Source: an uncultured Gammaproteobacteria bacterium (GTDB lineage: Bacteria > Pseudomonadota > Gammaproteobacteria > JAADHQ01). From it: a stretch of 64,000 nt of DNA. The stretch spans positions 1 through 64,000 of the forward strand of contig CAMYJO010000011.1 of NCBI GenBank assembly GCA_947258755.1, given 5' to 3'. This document shows, in pieces, positions 1 to 9,967 of this stretch. The position numbers were made by a program, and so were the translations under genes. The notes beneath the pieces were generated by a model. It ran no database searches. It saw nothing but the letters and a program-made list of their open reading frames with translations, and was not told where the DNA came from. The stretch's first letter is position 1; each line of letters starts with the position of its first letter.

Positions 1-3
1 AAT

Positions 4-70
4 GTAGGAGCGGCCCTTGGCCGCGATGGGTTTGATGGACTTAATAATCGCGGCCAAGGGCCGCTCCTAC
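4..70. repeat. Paired REP-like palindrome (BIME-like)
   Basis: Two perfect 24-nt inverted arms (4-27 and 47-70) begin and end in GTAG/CTAC and are separated by 19 nt. Each arm starts GTAGGAGCGGCCCTTGGCC and is itself a small GGCC-centred hairpin. A GTAG foot followed by a GC-rich hairpin is the known signature of REP elements mobilised by RAYT (Y1) transposases; that link is inferred, as no RAYT gene lies here. The same arm recurs at 8113, 8240, 8355, 8482 and 8597. It sits downstream of leftward recN. Confidence 0.85.
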
Positions 71-130
71 TGTATTGTCTACAGGGGTACGGATTCAGGC
101 TAGATGCTTACTGGTTTGTCGTTTTGACAA

Positions 131-1843
131 TTACGCGCTTTTACGTGACTTTTTGCTCTGCTTCTTCTTGACCTGCTGTCCACGTTCAATCATTTCCCTT
201 GCATGCGACAGACTTTGATCGGTGATCTCGATTCCGCCCAGCATGCGTGCAGTTTCCTGAATGCGCTGGGTCTGGTCGAGGGCTTGTACATTTGATGTTG
301 TATTGTTTTTGTTGATCTGCTTTGAAACCAGCAAATGCTGGTGCGCCTGTGATGCCACCTGGGCCAGATGGGTCACACATAAGACCTGGCGATTGCCGCC
401 GAGCTCATTCAGTTTTTTACCGACCACTTCAGCCGTAGGCCCGCCTATGCCTGAATCGACTTCATCATAAATCAACGTAGGAATGTGCGTGGAATCGGCC
501 AGTACGGTCTGTATGGCCAGGCTGATTCGAGATAGTTCACCACCCGAGGCAATTTTGCGTAATGGTTTTTGTGGCTGACCGGGGTTGGGCGAGATCATGA
601 ATTCGATGCTTTCATTGCCCTGCAGATTGATGTCCTTATCGGTATTCTTTTCAAGTTGTACCATGAAACTAATCGACGGCATGCCCAATTCCCTGATCGT
701 GTCGGTCACCGATTTATCGAGCTTTTTGGCCGCCTTGGCCCTTTTCTGGCTTAGTTGTTTGGCCTTGGCATGATAGTCTTTTTCTAGTGCCTGTAATTCC
801 TGCTCAAGAGTGTCGAGGTTCTGGTCGGCATCATTCAGACTCAACAGTTCAGCTGATAATTTGTTTTGCAGCTCGGGCAATGCCTCAGATGTGACCTGGT
901 GCTTACGCGACAGCTCATGGATCACGCCGATGCGTTCCTCTATCCATGCCAGTCGCTCCGGGTCGAGTTCGATATTGTCGAGGTAATTGCGCAGGTCACT
1001 GCTGGCTTCCTGTATCTGAATCGCGGCATTATTCAGCATCGTGACCATGTCTTTTAATTTAGGGTCGAAATCAAGCAATGCCTCCAGTGAGCGGGTGATC
1101 TGACTCAAGGCCTGGTGGGTGCTGGATTGCTCCGCATCATAGAGCTCGTACAGACTGGATTGTACGGTGCTGCGTAGTTTTTCCGCGTTTGCCAGGCGTG
1201 CTTGTTCTTCCGGCAATTCCTGCAGTTCGCTTTCCTGCAGTTCCATTTTTTCCAGTTCCTGGACCTGGTAACGTAATAATTCCGAACGCGACTGGCGTTC
1301 ACTGCTGGATTGTTGCAGTTGACTGAGGGTGTCGTGTTTTTGTTGCCACTGTCGATACAGGTTTCTCAGTGTCAGCAAGATTTCCTGGTTACCGGCAAAG
1401 TCATCGAGTAGCTGCCGCTGTATGTCGCGCTTCAGCAGTGATTGGTGCTCGTGTTGGCCGTGGATATCAACCAGCATTTCACCGATGTCCTTCAGTGATT
1501 GCATCGGTACCGGGCTACCATTAATAAAAGCCTTGGAGCGGCCTTCACGACTAATGACGCGGCGGATCAGGCATTCGTTGTCTTGTTCCAGGGCCTGTTC
1601 GGCAAGCCATTGCTGAGCAGCACTATCCTTATCAATGCTGAATTGCACGCTGATTTCTGCGCGTTCGGCATCATGGCGAATATTGCCGCTATCGGCGCGG
1701 TCACCCAGCGCCAGATTGAGCGCATCCAGTAGAATAGATTTACCGGCGCCGGTCTCGCCGGTCAATACACTCATGCCGGCGTGCAGGTCTAGAGACAGTT
1801 CATCGACAATGGCAAAATTACGGATGGTAATATGGTTTAGCAT
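131..1843 (-). CDS. recN: DNA repair protein RecN
   Basis: 570-residue SMC-like ATPase that acts in recombinational repair of double-strand breaks. Seen: Walker A GETGAGKS at residues 29-36, a long Glu/Gln/Leu-rich coiled-coil middle, an ABC signature in KIASGGELSRISLA and a Walker B in LIYDEVDSGIGG. The length is slightly above the usual ~550, because of a Lys/Ser-rich basic tail (KKKQSKKSRKSA). It begins six bases after the nadK stop, so the two genes are read leftward as one unit, the common gammaproteobacterial pairing. No LexA box was searched for upstream of nadK beyond visual reading, and none was noticed. Confidence 0.97.
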   Translation of the reverse strand: MLNHITIRNFAIVDELSLDLHAGMSVLTGETGAGKSILLDALNLALGDRADSGNIRHDAERAEISVQFSIDKDSAAQQWLAEQALEQDNECLIRRVISREGRSKAFINGSPVPMQSLKDIGEMLVDIHGQHEHQSLLKRDIQRQLLDDFAGNQEILLTLRNLYRQWQQKHDTLSQLQQSSSERQSRSELLRYQVQELEKMELQESELQELPEEQARLANAEKLRSTVQSSLYELYDAEQSSTHQALSQITRSLEALLDFDPKLKDMVTMLNNAAIQIQEASSDLRNYLDNIELDPERLAWIEERIGVIHELSRKHQVTSEALPELQNKLSAELLSLNDADQNLDTLEQELQALEKDYHAKAKQLSQKRAKAAKKLDKSVTDTIRELGMPSISFMVQLEKNTDKDINLQGNESIEFMISPNPGQPQKPLRKIASGGELSRISLAIQTVLADSTHIPTLIYDEVDSGIGGPTAEVVGKKLNELGGNRQVLCVTHLAQVASQAHQHLLVSKQINKNNTTSNVQALDQTQRIQETARMLGGIEITDQSLSHAREMIERGQQVKKKQSKKSRKSA

Positions 1844-1849
1844 AGATCC

Positions 1850-2728
1850 TCAGGGATGCTCGGCCCAGTGCAGTTTGGCACGCAGGATATCATAGTAATC
1901 ATAGCCCTTCGGATGCAGTAGCTGCAGTCGCTTGGATTTTTTTTCGATCAAGATTTCGTCACCGATCGCCAGCTCCTGCAAGAACTGTCCGTCACAGGTT
2001 ACTTGCCCGGGATTGCGGCCGCTGGTGCTGAGTACGATCCTGACCTTGCTGCTGGACTGAACGGCGATCGGCCGATGGCTAAGAGTGTGTGGGCAGATGG
2101 GCACTATTTCCAAGGCCTCGAGTCCGGGTTGGATAATTGGACCGCCGCCGGACAGGGCATAGGCCGTGGAGCCGGTCGGCGTTGCCGTGATAATGCCGTC
2201 GGAGCGGTGGGTGTGGACGAAGTGATCATTAATATAGGTATCGGTCTCGATCATGTGGGCCACATGCCATTTGTGCACGACAACATCATTCAGGGCAGTA
2301 CCGCTGGTGATCTCCTTACCGTCACGCATGACCCGGGCATCGAGCAGGAAGCGTTCCTCGACTTCGTAGTGGCCGCCCAGAATATCGTCTATTTTTTCGC
2401 GGGTTTCATGCGGTGAGACATCTGCAAGAAAACCGAGGCGACCCAGGTTAACACCGACCAGTGGCACGCCGGAATCACATAGCGTACGCGCCGCATCCAA
2501 CATGGTGCCATCACCGCCAACGACAATAACCAGGTCACATTGTTGCCCCAGCGCTGCACGCGGGGCGATGGATAGGTTGCTAATGTGAATTTCATTCGCG
2601 GTTTGCTCATCCAGTAGTATCTGGATGCCGTTGGTGGACAGGTGCTGGCTGATGCCATGAATAGCATTACCAATACCAGGGTCAGCTGATTTACCTATTA
2701 GTCCGATCGTGTTGAATTTGCTGGTCAT
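1850..2728 (-). CDS. nadK: NAD kinase
   Basis: 292 residues; phosphorylates NAD to NADP in the cytoplasm. The diagnostic GGDGT motif lies at residues 71-75, with HRSDGIITATPTGSTAYALSG further on, both hallmarks of the PpnK/NadK family. Length matches the family. It is the first gene of a leftward pair with recN and is divergent from hrcA; the 159-bp intergenic region holds the hrcA promoter and CIRCE. No convincing promoter for nadK itself was recognised on the minus strand. Confidence 0.97.
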   Translation of the reverse strand: MTSKFNTIGLIGKSADPGIGNAIHGISQHLSTNGIQILLDEQTANEIHISNLSIAPRAALGQQCDLVIVVGGDGTMLDAARTLCDSGVPLVGVNLGRLGFLADVSPHETREKIDDILGGHYEVEERFLLDARVMRDGKEITSGTALNDVVVHKWHVAHMIETDTYINDHFVHTHRSDGIITATPTGSTAYALSGGGPIIQPGLEALEIVPICPHTLSHRPIAVQSSSKVRIVLSTSGRNPGQVTCDGQFLQELAIGDEILIEKKSKRLQLLHPKGYDYYDILRAKLHWAEHP

Positions 2729-2810
2729 TGTTTTATGGGCTTTATTGTCTCAGGCAATTTATCATGATGCAGAGATTGCGCAAAGTGGAATTTTATTATT
2801 GTTTCAATGG

Positions 2811-2839
2811 TTGACGCTGTCATACTGGCACTCTAACAT
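2811..2839 (+). promoter_or_regulatory. Sigma-70-type promoter of hrcA
   Basis: TTGACG (2811-2816), a 17-nt spacer and TAACAT (2834-2839) give a good housekeeping promoter. The -10 box lies inside the spacer of the CIRCE operator, so HrcA binding would directly block RNA polymerase. hrcA starts at 2888. Confidence 0.75.
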
Positions 2840-2851
2840 ATAGAGTGCTAA
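2825..2851. promoter_or_regulatory. CIRCE operator (HrcA binding site)
   Basis: Inverted repeat CTGGCACTC (2825-2833), exactly 9 nt, then GAGTGCTAA (2843-2851). The right arm is a perfect match to the CIRCE consensus TTAGCACTC-N9-GAGTGCTAA; the left arm differs at two positions. CIRCE is the established HrcA operator, so hrcA is probably autoregulated and, by read-through, grpE and dnaK too. Confidence 0.92.
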
Positions 2852-2887
2852 AAGCACTCAATAACCCAGGATAAGTAGTAACGTAGT

Positions 2888-3943
2888 ATGGCAAACAAAG
2901 CAGAGGTCAAAGGTCTAAATGAGCGTGCCCAGCACCTGTTGAAGGTATTGGTGAATCGCTTTATTGAGGAAGGCCAGCCGGTCGGTTCCAAGACCCTGGC
3001 TGAATCTGCGCAGCTGGATGTCAGTCCGGCAACGATTCGCAATGTCATGTCTGAGCTGGAAGACCTGGGTTTCGTTGAATCTCCGCACACATCGGCGGGC
3101 CGTGTGCCAACTGTTCAGGGTTATCGTTTTTTCGTTGACAGTTTGATCGAATCACAGCCGGAGGGCCATCAGGTCTTGTTCGATGAATTGCAGACTCAGC
3201 TGGAACAAGGCAAAAATACCCACGAACTGATCAGTAGTGTGTCTGAATTTCTATCTGGCGTTACCAAGCTGGCCGGTATTGTGACCTTGCCCAAGGTGCA
3301 ACAGATTCGATTACGACAGCTTGAGTTTATCCCGCTTTCCGAGCGCCGGGTGCTGGCCATCCTGGTAACCAGTGATGACGAAGTGCAAAATCGAATCCTC
3401 GATGTGCATCGTGACTTCACTCTCGATGAGCTACGCATGCTGGCCAATTTCTTTAATCAAGAGTTTTCCGGTATGGATGTCAGCCAGGTCCGGCAGGTCT
3501 TGTTGAGCCAGATTCAGAATGACCGTGATCATATGAACCGAATGATGAATGTGGCCGTGGAAATGGCTGATAGCCTGTTTGCGCCGGTGTCCAGTGATGA
3601 TGACTATATACTGGCTGGTCAATCGAACCTGATGGGTAAGGATAAATTGTCGAATATAGACAAGCTCAGGATGTTATTCGATGCCTTTACGCAGAAACAG
3701 GAAGTACTGCGCTTACTGGATCAATGCATTAATACCGAAGGCGTACAAATCTTTATTGGTAATGAGTCCGGCTACCAAATTTTTGATGAATGCAGTGTGG
3801 TGACCTCATCCTATTCCATTGCTGGTACCGCACTAGGCGTGCTGGGTGTTATCGGTCCGACCCGCATGCAGTATGACCGAATTATTCCGATTGTTGATGT
3901 GACCGCAAAAGTGATGGGCGCGGTCTTGAATTCCCGGACTTGA
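2888..3943 (+). CDS. hrcA: Heat-inducible transcription repressor HrcA
   Basis: 351 residues, normal for HrcA. The N-terminal winged helix is visible in VGSKTLAESAQLDVSPATIR and the following SELEDLGFVESPHTSAGRVP. The C-terminal half carries the dimerisation/GAF-like part ending in GVLGVIGPTRMQYDRIIPIV. HrcA represses chaperone genes by binding CIRCE and depends on GroE for folding (family knowledge). It heads hrcA-grpE-dnaK-dnaJ and has a CIRCE overlapping its own promoter. No strong Shine-Dalgarno precedes the ATG; GGATAAG at about 2870 is the nearest. Confidence 0.97.
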   Translation: MANKAEVKGLNERAQHLLKVLVNRFIEEGQPVGSKTLAESAQLDVSPATIRNVMSELEDLGFVESPHTSAGRVPTVQGYRFFVDSLIESQPEGHQVLFDELQTQLEQGKNTHELISSVSEFLSGVTKLAGIVTLPKVQQIRLRQLEFIPLSERRVLAILVTSDDEVQNRILDVHRDFTLDELRMLANFFNQEFSGMDVSQVRQVLLSQIQNDRDHMNRMMNVAVEMADSLFAPVSSDDDYILAGQSNLMGKDKLSNIDKLRMLFDAFTQKQEVLRLLDQCINTEGVQIFIGNESGYQIFDECSVVTSSYSIAGTALGVLGVIGPTRMQYDRIIPIVDVTAKVMGAVLNSRT

Positions 3944-4031
3944 CCCATACATAAGCAGCTAATCCGGATTTAAATCGAAGGGTTGATCAGCATCATGATT
4001 ATAAATGACTTTAAGTTTGTGGAGAAAGTAG

Positions 4032-4631
4032 ATGTCTAATAAAGATAAGCAGGTGGAAGCATCCGATCAGGATCAGGGCGAGGAGGCGCAGATAGACAGC
4101 GCTGAGGAGACAGCTTCTGCCGATGAGGATGTCCATCTGTTACTGGAAGATGCCCGTAACAAGGCCGATCAGCACTGGAATGACCTGCTGCGTGTTCAGG
4201 CAGAGCTCGAGAACCTGCGTAAACGCAACAGCCGTGATCTGGAAAATGCACACAAGTTCGGTATGGAGAAATTCATCCAGGAGATCCTGCCTGTGTGGGA
4301 CAGCCTGGCCATGGCCGTTACCGCAGCCAGCGACGATAATGTCGACCTGGACAAAATGCGCGAGGGCATGGACCTGACCCTGAAAATGATGTCGTCGGCT
4401 ATGGACAAGTTCAATGTCGAGGAGATCAATCCCGAGGGCCAGCCCTTCGACCCGGAGCAGCATCAGGCGATGTCGATGCAGGAAACCAGCGATGCCGCAG
4501 CGAATACCGTCATTAATGTATTTCAAAAGGGTTACCTTTTAAATGGTCGCTTGATCCGCCCGGCGATGGTGGTCGTGGCCAAGGCACCTGCCGCTGGCAC
4601 GGCCGGTAGAAAAGTTGATGAGCAGGCTTGA
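4032..4631 (+). CDS. grpE: Nucleotide exchange factor GrpE
   Basis: 199 residues. GrpE releases ADP from DnaK. Seen: an acidic, low-complexity N-terminus (residues 1-40, many E/D/S/A), a long helix containing LLRVQAELENLRKRNSRDLE, and a C-terminal beta-wing ending NVFQKGYLLNGRLIRPAMVVVA, which is the GrpE signature. GGAGA six bases before the ATG serves as ribosome site. The last codons of grpE contain the -35 box of a sigma-32-type promoter for dnaK, so the two genes can be uncoupled under heat shock. Confidence 0.97.
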   Translation: MSNKDKQVEASDQDQGEEAQIDSAEETASADEDVHLLLEDARNKADQHWNDLLRVQAELENLRKRNSRDLENAHKFGMEKFIQEILPVWDSLAMAVTAASDDNVDLDKMREGMDLTLKMMSSAMDKFNVEEINPEGQPFDPEQHQAMSMQETSDAAANTVINVFQKGYLLNGRLIRPAMVVVAKAPAAGTAGRKVDEQA

Positions 4632-4655
4632 AATAGCCAAATAAAGCCCCCATCT
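4627..4655 (+). promoter_or_regulatory. Sigma-32 (RpoH) heat-shock promoter of dnaK
   Basis: CTTGAAA (4627-4633), 14 nt, then CCCCATCT (4648-4655). This closely matches the RpoH consensus CTTGAAA-N13-15-CCCCATNT. The -35 box overlaps the grpE stop codon (4629-4631). Transcription would start near 4661, about 60 nt before dnaK. Confidence 0.85.
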
Positions 4656-4721
4656 TTTGCCCTAGAACAGACATTTGTATAGAAAATTTATTAAGTAACT
4701 GAATATTGGAGATATTTTATC

Positions 4722-6656
4722 ATGGGAAAAATTATCGGCATCGACCTCGGAACCACTAATTCATGCGTCGCCGTGATGGAAGGTGGTACTGCGAAGGTCA
4801 TCGAGAATAGTGAAGGTGATCGTACCACCCCGTCTATCGTCGCCTTTGTCGGTGATGATGAGGTCGTGGTTGGCCAGTCTGCCAAACGTCAGGCGGTCAC
4901 CAATCCTGAGAATACCTTATATGCTGTCAAGCGCCTGATCGGACGTAAGTTCACCGATAAGGAAGTGCAGAAGGATATCGACCTGGTTCCATATAAGATT
5001 ATCAAGGCCGAGAACGGTGATGCCTGGGTTGAGGCTGCCGGCAAGAAAATGGCTGCCCCCGAGATTTCCGCGCGCGTATTGCAGAAAATGAAAAAGACCG
5101 CTGAGGACTACCTTGGCGAAGAAGTGACCGAGGCCGTTATTACGGTACCGGCTTATTTTAACGATTCGCAACGTCAGGCGACCAAAGACGCGGGCAAGAT
5201 CGCAGGTCTCGATGTCAAACGCATTATCAATGAGCCGACGGCTGCGGCCCTGGCCTTTGGTATGGACAAGAAAGAAGGCGACCGCAAGCTGGCCGTGTAT
5301 GACCTGGGCGGTGGTACCTTTGATATCTCCATTATCGAAATCGCTGAAATCGATAACGAACATCAGATCGAGGTGCTGTCCACAAATGGTGATACCTTCC
5401 TCGGTGGTGAAGATTTTGACCAGCGCCTGATCGATTATCTGGTCGAAGAGTTCAAGAAAGATCAGGGCATCGATCTGAAGAACGACCCGATGGCCCTGCA
5501 GCGCCTGAAAGAGGCGGCGGAAAAGGCCAAGATCGAGTTGTCTTCCAGTCAACAGACCGATGTCAATCTGCCGTTTATTACCGCAGATGCCTCCGGTCCC
5601 AAGCATATGAATCTGAAAATCACACGTGCCAAGCTCGAATCCATGGTCGAGGATCTGGTCAAGCGTTCACTGGACCCATGCAAGCAGGCGCTGACCGATG
5701 CCGGCGTGAGTGCATCCGAGATCGATGACATCATCCTGGTCGGTGGTCAGACGCGTATGCCGATGGTGCAAAAGGCCGTGCAAGATTTCTTTGGCAAAGA
5801 GCCGCGTAAGGATGTGAACCCGGATGAGGCCGTCGCTGTCGGCGCTGCAATCCAGGGTGGTGTATTGGGTGGTGAAGTTAAAGACGTGCTGTTGCTTGAT
5901 GTTACGCCGTTATCACTGGGTATTGAAACCATGGGTGGGGTCATGACCAAGCTGATCGACAAGAACACTACGATCCCGACCAAGGCCAACCAGGTATTTT
6001 CTACTGCTGACGACAACCAGACTGCGGTAACGGTACATGTGTTACAAGGTGAGCGTGAAATGGCCACGGCCAACAAGTCGCTGGGACGTTTTGATCTGAG
6101 CGATATTCCACCCGCGCCACGGGGTATGCCACAGATCGAGGTTACCTTTGATATCGATGCCAACGGTATTCTTAATGTGCACGCACAAGACAAGGCCAGC
6201 GGTAAAGAGCAATCTATTGTCATCAAGGCATCCAGTGGTTTATCCGACGATGAAGTCGACCGTATGGTTAAGGATGCCGAGGCTCATGCCGATGAAGATA
6301 AGAAGTTCCATGAGCTGGTGGATACACGTAATCAGGCCGATAACCTGATTCATGCCACCAACAAGGCCCTGAGCGAATATGCCGATCAGCTTGAAGAAGG
6401 CGAAAAAGAAGGTATTGAAGCTGCCATTAAGGACTTGCAGGAAGTGATTAAGGGTGAAGATAAGGATGAGATCGAGGCCAAAACCAAGGTTCTCGGTGAG
6501 AAGTCCAGCAAGCTGACCGAACGTGCCTATGCCGCACAGGCCGAAGCCAATCAGGCGCAAGGTGCCGGTGATCAGGCGGGTGCTGCTGAGGCCGAGGCCG
6601 GTAGTGCCGAAGATGTTGTCGATGCCGAGTTTGAAGAGGTCAAAGACGACAAGTAA
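4722..6656 (+). CDS. dnaK: Chaperone protein DnaK (Hsp70)
   Basis: 644 residues, standard bacterial Hsp70 length. The N-terminus reads [17 protein letters not shown]; the ATPase domain contains [30 protein letters not shown] and [13 protein letters not shown]; the substrate-binding domain follows [20 protein letters not shown]; the tail ends in EEVKDDK, close to the EEVKDKK tail of proteobacterial DnaK. It folds and disaggregates proteins with DnaJ and GrpE. A sigma-32-type promoter precedes it at 4627-4655, and a Shine-Dalgarno TTGGAGA lies about nine bases before the ATG. Confidence 0.99.
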   Translation: MGKIIGIDLGTTNSCVAVMEGGTAKVIENSEGDRTTPSIVAFVGDDEVVVGQSAKRQAVTNPENTLYAVKRLIGRKFTDKEVQKDIDLVPYKIIKAENGDAWVEAAGKKMAAPEISARVLQKMKKTAEDYLGEEVTEAVITVPAYFNDSQRQATKDAGKIAGLDVKRIINEPTAAALAFGMDKKEGDRKLAVYDLGGGTFDISIIEIAEIDNEHQIEVLSTNGDTFLGGEDFDQRLIDYLVEEFKKDQGIDLKNDPMALQRLKEAAEKAKIELSSSQQTDVNLPFITADASGPKHMNLKITRAKLESMVEDLVKRSLDPCKQALTDAGVSASEIDDIILVGGQTRMPMVQKAVQDFFGKEPRKDVNPDEAVAVGAAIQGGVLGGEVKDVLLLDVTPLSLGIETMGGVMTKLIDKNTTIPTKANQVFSTADDNQTAVTVHVLQGEREMATANKSLGRFDLSDIPPAPRGMPQIEVTFDIDANGILNVHAQDKASGKEQSIVIKASSGLSDDEVDRMVKDAEAHADEDKKFHELVDTRNQADNLIHATNKALSEYADQLEEGEKEGIEAAIKDLQEVIKGEDKDEIEAKTKVLGEKSSKLTERAYAAQAEANQAQGAGDQAGAAEAEAGSAEDVVDAEFEEVKDDK

Positions 6657-6682
6657 ACGCACCCCATATAATAGGTGCCCAG

Positions 6683-6715
6683 TGGCAGTTTGCGGCTAAT
6701 ATCTGCAAGCTGCCA
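6683..6715 (+). other. Stem-loop between dnaK and dnaJ
   Basis: TGGCAGTTTGC (6683-6693) pairs with GCAAGCTGCCA (6705-6715): 11 pairs including one G-U, with an 11-nt loop. No T-run follows, so it is not a classical intrinsic terminator; it may protect the dnaK mRNA end or attenuate read-through to dnaJ. Confidence 0.5.
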
Positions 6716-6748
6716 TCTGCGTGTCAGGATCAATGAAAACAAGGGATG

Positions 6749-6867
6749 CTCTGATTAATTTGAAATTGTTTGTCATTGCGAGCGCAGCGCGGCAATCTGC
6801 TACTTAGAATCACGTAGTTACAGATTGCTTCGTCGTTTCTCTCCTCGCAATGACATATTAATCAGAG
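6749..6867. repeat. Dispersed palindromic repeat, family B (TGTCATTGCGAG), copy 1
   Basis: The termini TGTCATTGCGAG (6771-6782) and its inverse ending at 6855 enclose an imperfect palindrome containing GCGCGGCAATCTG and CAGATTGCTTCGTCG. An outer inverted pair CTCTGATTAAT (6749-6759) / ATTAATCAGAG (6857-6867) extends it. Related copies occur at 9559, 21153 and 22784. Nothing else was seen in the dnaK-dnaJ gap besides the stem-loop at 6683. Confidence 0.85.
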
Positions 6868-6934
6868 GGTACCCAAGAAATCCACTGGCTTTTAGTATGG
6901 TGGGCCATTAACCGGCAAAAAGTGATTGATTAAT

Positions 6935-8071
6935 ATGTCAAAACGAGATTATTACGAAGTTCTGGGTGTTGCCAAAAACGTCAGTGATGCTGATTTGAAA
7001 AAGGCATTCAAACGTATGGCAATGAAATATCACCCGGATCGTAGTCCCGATGATAGTGAAGCGGAAGAAAAGTTTAAGGAAGCCAAAGAGGCCTATGATA
7101 TTTTGGCAGACGCGCAAAAACGCGCGGCCTATGATCAGTTCGGGCATGCCGGAGTGGATTCCTCAATGGGCGGTGGTCCCGGCGCCGCTGGCAGCGGTAA
7201 TTTTAGTGACATCTTTGGCGATGTCTTCAGTGATATTTTTGGTGGTGGCGGTGGTCGCGGCGGCGGCCAACGCGCCTACCGTGGTGCGGACCTGCGCTAT
7301 AAGCTAGACCTTGATCTGGAAGAGGCCGTAGCCGGTACCACGGTCAAGATACGCGTACCGGTCATGACTGCCTGTGATGAATGTGGTGGCAGTGGTGCCA
7401 AGAAAGGGACGACGCCGACGAGTTGTACTACCTGCGGTGGTCAGGGCCAGGTGCGCATGCAGCAGGGCTTCTTCTCGGTGCAACAGAGTTGTCCGCGTTG
7501 CCATGGCACCGGCAAGATGATCACGGATCCCTGTGGTAAATGTCAGGGTCAAGGCAGGGTCAAAGAAACCAAGACATTGTCGGTCAAGGTACCGGCCGGG
7601 GTTGATACCGGTGATCGTATCCGCTTGAGCGGTGAGGGTGAAGCTGGCGAATTCGGTGGACCGGCGGGTGATCTGTATGTTGAAACCCATGTACGCGATC
7701 ATGCGATCTTTACTCGTGAAGACAGCAACCTGTACTGTGAGATGCCGATCAGTTTTGTCACTGCAGCAATGGGCGGCGAACTCGAAGTGCCGACCCTGGA
7801 AGGCAAGGTCAAACTGAAGGTGCCGGCCGAGACTCAAAGCGGTAAGTTGTTCAGGCTGCGAGGCAAGGGCGTCAAACCAGTACGCGGCGGACCGGTCGGC
7901 GACCTGATGTGCCGGGTGGCTGTTGAGACACCGGTTAATCTGACCGCCAAGCAAAAAGAGCTGTTGACCGAATTTGAGCAGACCCTAACTGACGCTCAGG
8001 ATCGGCATAATCCGCGCTCAAAAAACTGGCTGGATGGCGTCAAAAAATTCTTTGAAGGCGTGAAATTCTAG
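6935..8071 (+). CDS. dnaJ: Chaperone protein DnaJ (Hsp40)
   Basis: 378 residues. The J domain starts [13 protein letters not shown] and carries the HPD triad in MKYHPDRS; a Gly-rich linker follows (GGGPGAAG to [10 protein letters not shown]). Four zinc-finger repeats are seen: [24 protein letters not shown] and CGKCQGQG; then the C-terminal substrate-binding domains. ATG at 6935 is preferred over an in-frame TTG three codons upstream because DnaJ proteins begin M-x-K-R-D-Y-Y. The Shine-Dalgarno is weak. It lies 278 nt after dnaK, separated by a repeat, and no separate promoter was recognised. Confidence 0.98.
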   Translation: MSKRDYYEVLGVAKNVSDADLKKAFKRMAMKYHPDRSPDDSEAEEKFKEAKEAYDILADAQKRAAYDQFGHAGVDSSMGGGPGAAGSGNFSDIFGDVFSDIFGGGGGRGGGQRAYRGADLRYKLDLDLEEAVAGTTVKIRVPVMTACDECGGSGAKKGTTPTSCTTCGGQGQVRMQQGFFSVQQSCPRCHGTGKMITDPCGKCQGQGRVKETKTLSVKVPAGVDTGDRIRLSGEGEAGEFGGPAGDLYVETHVRDHAIFTREDSNLYCEMPISFVTAAMGGELEVPTLEGKVKLKVPAETQSGKLFRLRGKGVKPVRGGPVGDLMCRVAVETPVNLTAKQKELLTEFEQTLTDAQDRHNPRSKNWLDGVKKFFEGVKF

Positions 8072-8112
8072 TCCGGTACCTGAGCTTCGCACGAAAGCAG
8101 CAGCACTGACTT

Positions 8113-8620
8113 GTAGGAGCGGCCCTTGGGCGCGATCAATCGAGTAGCTAGGGACGAGTGGCTAGTGGCTAGAAAAAGACTCAAATTTAGGCTCTATTTT
8201 ACCTCGCTACTAGCTACTCGTCACTCGCTACTGTTTTTTCGCGGCCAAGGGCCGCTCCCACATCGGTCTCGCTGTTACGTTTCAGCATGATACATCGGTG
8301 ACACCATCGACTCCCTGCAGTGGAACTTTTAAGCGAAGGCAGCAACAGTGACCTGTAGGAGCGGCCCTTGGCCGCGATCAATCGAGTAGCTAGGGACGAG
8401 TGGCTAGTGGCTAGAAAAAGACTCAAATTTAGGCTCTATTTTACCTCGCTACTAGCTACTCGTCACTCTCTACTGTTTTTTCGCGGCCAAGGGCCGCTCC
8501 CACATCGGTCTCGCTGTTACGTTTCAGCATGATACATCGGTGACACCATCGACTCCCTGCAGCTGAGCTTCTAAGCGAAGGCAGCAACAGTGACCTGTAG
8601 GAGCGGCCCTTGGCCGCGAT
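8113..8620. repeat. 242-bp tandem duplication of REP-like palindromes
   Basis: The arm GTAGGAGCGGCCCTTGG starts at 8113, 8355 and 8597, spaced exactly 242 bp. Inverse arms lie at 8240-8261 and 8482-8503. Two nearly identical units thus stand in tandem, followed by a lone arm. Inside each unit the arms enclose a second imperfect inverted repeat rich in CTAG (GAGTAGCTAGGGACGAGTGG against CTACTAGCTACTCGTCACTC), so each unit can fold into one ~150-nt hairpin. Copies differ at only a few bases (for example GGGCGCGAT/GGCCGCGAT). This fills the dnaJ-dapB gap; no gene is seen. Confidence 0.92.
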
Positions 8621-8628
8621 AAACTTGA

Positions 8629-9513
<885 letters not shown>

Positions 9514-9558
9514 TGGAGCCTGTGTAAGACTAAAATTCCCATGGGGACTAGCTTTCGC

Positions 9559-9723
9559 TGTCATTGCGAGGTCAAAGTGCCATTCTTTGGAAAGATCTAT
9601 AAACGGCAACGAAGCAATCTCGATACATATAGCTTTAAAATCAAAGATTGCCGCGCTGCGTCGTTCTCGGCCGTCCGTGGCCTTCACGACATAAGGCCAT
9701 CCTGGCCAAACCTCGCAATGACA
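9559..9723. repeat. Dispersed palindromic repeat, family B, copy 2
   Basis: Bounded by TGTCATTGCGAG (9559-9570) and the inverse CTCGCAATGACA (9712-9723). The right part (about 9644-9712) is an inverted near-copy of 21165-21232, differing at about three positions by eye. It fills much of the dapB-carA gap; the rest of the gap holds the carA promoter and leader. Confidence 0.85.
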
Positions 9724-9842
9724 GCATTTCTGCTTAAGTTAACTGCCATTCGGCACTGATCGCGCTATTTAGGCAAGCAGCCAGTCAATTCATGAATTTC
9801 ATGCAAGCAGCAAAAGAATCTCGAATTTAATCTCTATGAGCC

Positions 9843-9871
9843 TTTAAACCTTGGGCACTTTTCAGTAAAAT
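9843..9871 (+). promoter_or_regulatory. Candidate sigma-70 promoter of carAB
   Basis: TTTAAA (9843-9848), 17-nt spacer, TAAAAT (9866-9871). This predicts a start near 9878 and a leader of about 90 nt before carA. A 12-bp palindrome AATTCATGAATT lies at 9787-9798 upstream; its role is unknown. Confidence 0.5.
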
Positions 9872-9910
9872 AAGTCACCTGCACTTGGTCAGATGGCCAA
9901 TGTTGAAGCG

Positions 9911-9942
9911 GGGAGGCGCCGAACAGGTTCCTCCCTATTTTG
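9911..9942 (+). promoter_or_regulatory. Terminator-like hairpin in the carA leader
   Basis: GGGAGG (9911-9916) pairs with CCTCCC (9930-9935), with two further pairs possible inside, followed by TATTTTG. A reading frame from ATG 9893 crosses it and has three consecutive Arg codons (AGG CGC CGA, 9914-9922) in the hairpin. Leader attenuation of carA by arginine or pyrimidine is known in Pseudomonas. Here the frame runs on into carA without a stop, so the mechanism is open. Confidence 0.5.
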
Positions 9943-9967
9943 TGCGTGCCAGTTTTTGGAGGTCCCG

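Noticed and set aside
4917-5606. 229-codon minus-strand frame inside dnaK
   Set aside because: Shadow of dnaK codon usage, no ribosome site, no motif.
8113-8620. Repeat array as a CRISPR
   Set aside because: Long 242-bp period, only two units, no spacers and no cas genes.
9787-9798. AATTCATGAATT palindrome as an ArgR box for carAB
   Set aside because: The half-sites are in the opposite order to TGAATN4ATTCA and it lies well upstream of the promoter; evidence too weak.
9893-9967. N-terminal extension of CarA as the true start
   Set aside because: GGAGG is placed correctly for TTG 9968, and CarA homologues begin there; kept only as a finding about the leader.
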